A stretch of DNA of 5,118 bases from Bacteroidales bacterium (GTDB lineage Bacteria > Bacteroidota > Bacteroidia > Bacteroidales > WCHB1-69). The notes under the pieces are model-generated. The model did no database searches. It saw only the letters and a program-made list of their open reading frames with translations, and was not told where the DNA came from. The stretch is taken from assembly GCA_031264975.1 (NCBI GenBank), contig JAISDH010000120.1, positions 1-5,118 on the forward strand. Reading direction: 5' to 3'. Numbering within the stretch: position 1 is the first letter of the stretch; each line of letters opens with the position of its first letter. Positions 4,377 to 5,118 of this stretch are shown here, piece by piece. A program made the translations under genes and the position numbers.

Positions 4377-5118
4377 AATTGTATACCTTTCGTAATTAAG
4401 TTAATAAAATATTCTTCAAGTTTCTGTTCCACCGTACAAATCGTGTCCAAACCTATTCCGTGTTGAGCCAGATACAGATTTATTGCGCCGGTTTTATCCG
4501 TCTGTTCGTATATGCGAATCTCATTTCCGCTTCTTTGTTCCCAATCTGCGATTTTAAATTCTTCTTTCAAGAGGTCGATAACTTTTTCCGTCTCATCTGT
4601 ATGTATGAGAATGTATCGCCGAGATTCCCTGACAAGTTCCTCTGCCGAAATTTGCTTGATAAGTTTTCCCTGATGAATGATACCGTAATGTGTGGCAATT
4701 TGGGAGAGTTCATCCAGCAAATGGCTTGACAACATGACGGTGATACCTTTGTCCTGTGCCAGATGACGCAGAAATTCGCGCGTCTCGACTATCCCTTTCG
4801 GGTCAAGACCATTTACTGGTTCGTCCAAAATTAAAAATTCCGGTTTGGAAATCAACGCCATTGCCAGACTTAATCGCTGTTTCATCCCCAACGAAAAATT
4901 ATTTACCTTTTTTCTTCCCATGTCCGCAAGATTGACTTTTGCCAAATACCGTTTAACCGCGCCTTTGTACGGTCTACCGCTGATGACACGCTGGATTTCC
5001 AGATTTTGCATCGCGGTCATATCAGGGTAAATCGCTGGAGTTTCAATTATCTGTCCAATTTTTCGTCGCTCTGCAAGGAGATTCTTACAGCCGGTTTTTC
5101 CGAACAGTTCTACTTCGC
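4373..5118 (-). CDS. ABC transporter ATP-binding protein (5' end beyond right edge)
   Basis: The frame stays open to the right edge: 32 codons precede the first internal ATG at 5020, including the family sequence KIGQIIETPAIYPDM, which shows the true start lies outside the window. In all, 247 residues are visible. The Walker A loop must be upstream and is not seen. Counting from the Met at 5020, the ABC signature NFSLGMKQRL is at 41-50 (SLGMK in place of LSGGQ, normal for this subgroup), Walker B FLILDEP at 62-68, the D-loop NGLD at 70-73 and the switch histidine in SSH at 100. The IIETP region replaces a classical Q-loop, as in BcrA-type exporters. The protein hydrolyses ATP to drive the permease encoded just downstream, whose ATG overlaps this stop. 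Length and motifs are normal; nothing visible names the substrate. Confidence 0.93.
   Translation of the reverse strand, partial: EVELFGKTGCKNLLAERRKIGQIIETPAIYPDMTAMQNLEIQRVISGRPYKGAVKRYLAKVNLADMGRKKVNNFSLGMKQRLSLAMALISKPEFLILDEPVNGLDPKGIVETREFLRHLAQDKGITVMLSSHLLDELSQIATHYGIIHQGKLIKQISAEELVRESRRYILIHTDETEKVIDLLKEEFKIADWEQRSGNEIRIYEQTDKTGAINLYLAQHGIGLDTICTVEQKLEEYFINLITKGIQL

Noticed and set aside
1..5118. Avoidance of AAGCTT (no site found by eye in the window)
   Set aside because: Only about one or two sites would be expected in this length, so zero is not meaningful.

Overview
The window looks like chromosomal or island DNA of a Bacteroidota bacterium, probably of the order Bacteroidales. 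Three points support this. Short elements of the form TAnnTTTG, the -7 box of Bacteroidota promoters, lie just upstream of several genes. Strong Shine-Dalgarno sequences are mostly absent. The VOC and acetyltransferase proteins look like Bacteroidales family members. Every gene I can support lies on the minus strand, so the biological reading order is from right to left.

Right part (3582-5118): a two-gene ABC exporter. The ATPase runs off the right edge, so its Walker A lies outside the window. Its stop overlaps the start of an ABC-2 permease by ATGA. Nothing visible identifies the substrate.

Middle (1389-3250): a compact type II restriction-modification operon. After a TACCTTTG promoter box comes a 31-codon ORF that looks like the N-terminus of an XRE/C-protein-type regulator, cut off before its recognition helix. 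Its stop overlaps the start of a 304-residue endonuclease that I recognise as HindIII-like (core around DAK and RTAKNQKDFKV; this copy has HTAKNQKDFKV). Two bases after the endonuclease stop begins a beta-class DNA methyltransferase (TSPPY first, DPMCGSGTT last). The expected target is AAGCTT, by inference only. The operon is visibly richer in A+T than the ABC genes.

Left part (1-1175): a VOC (glyoxalase/bleomycin-resistance fold) gene lies between two direct copies, about 95% identical by eye, of one roughly 280-290 bp segment. That segment holds the 5' end of a GNAT acetyltransferase gene plus its leader. The left copy is open and runs off the left edge. The right copy is a pseudogene with a homopolymer frameshift, an internal TAG and a truncated end that stops just before the VOC promoter. 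The segments upstream of the two copies (about 220-333 and 1176-1356) contain protein-like but broken frames, suggesting further decayed or repetitive DNA.

Overall this is an accessory region with a mobile restriction-modification unit, gene duplication and decay. The most interesting points are the HindIII-type operon, the vestigial regulator ORF coupled to it, and the duplicated GNAT segment around the VOC gene. I see no tRNA, rRNA, CRISPR array, complete insertion sequence or clear rho-independent terminator.
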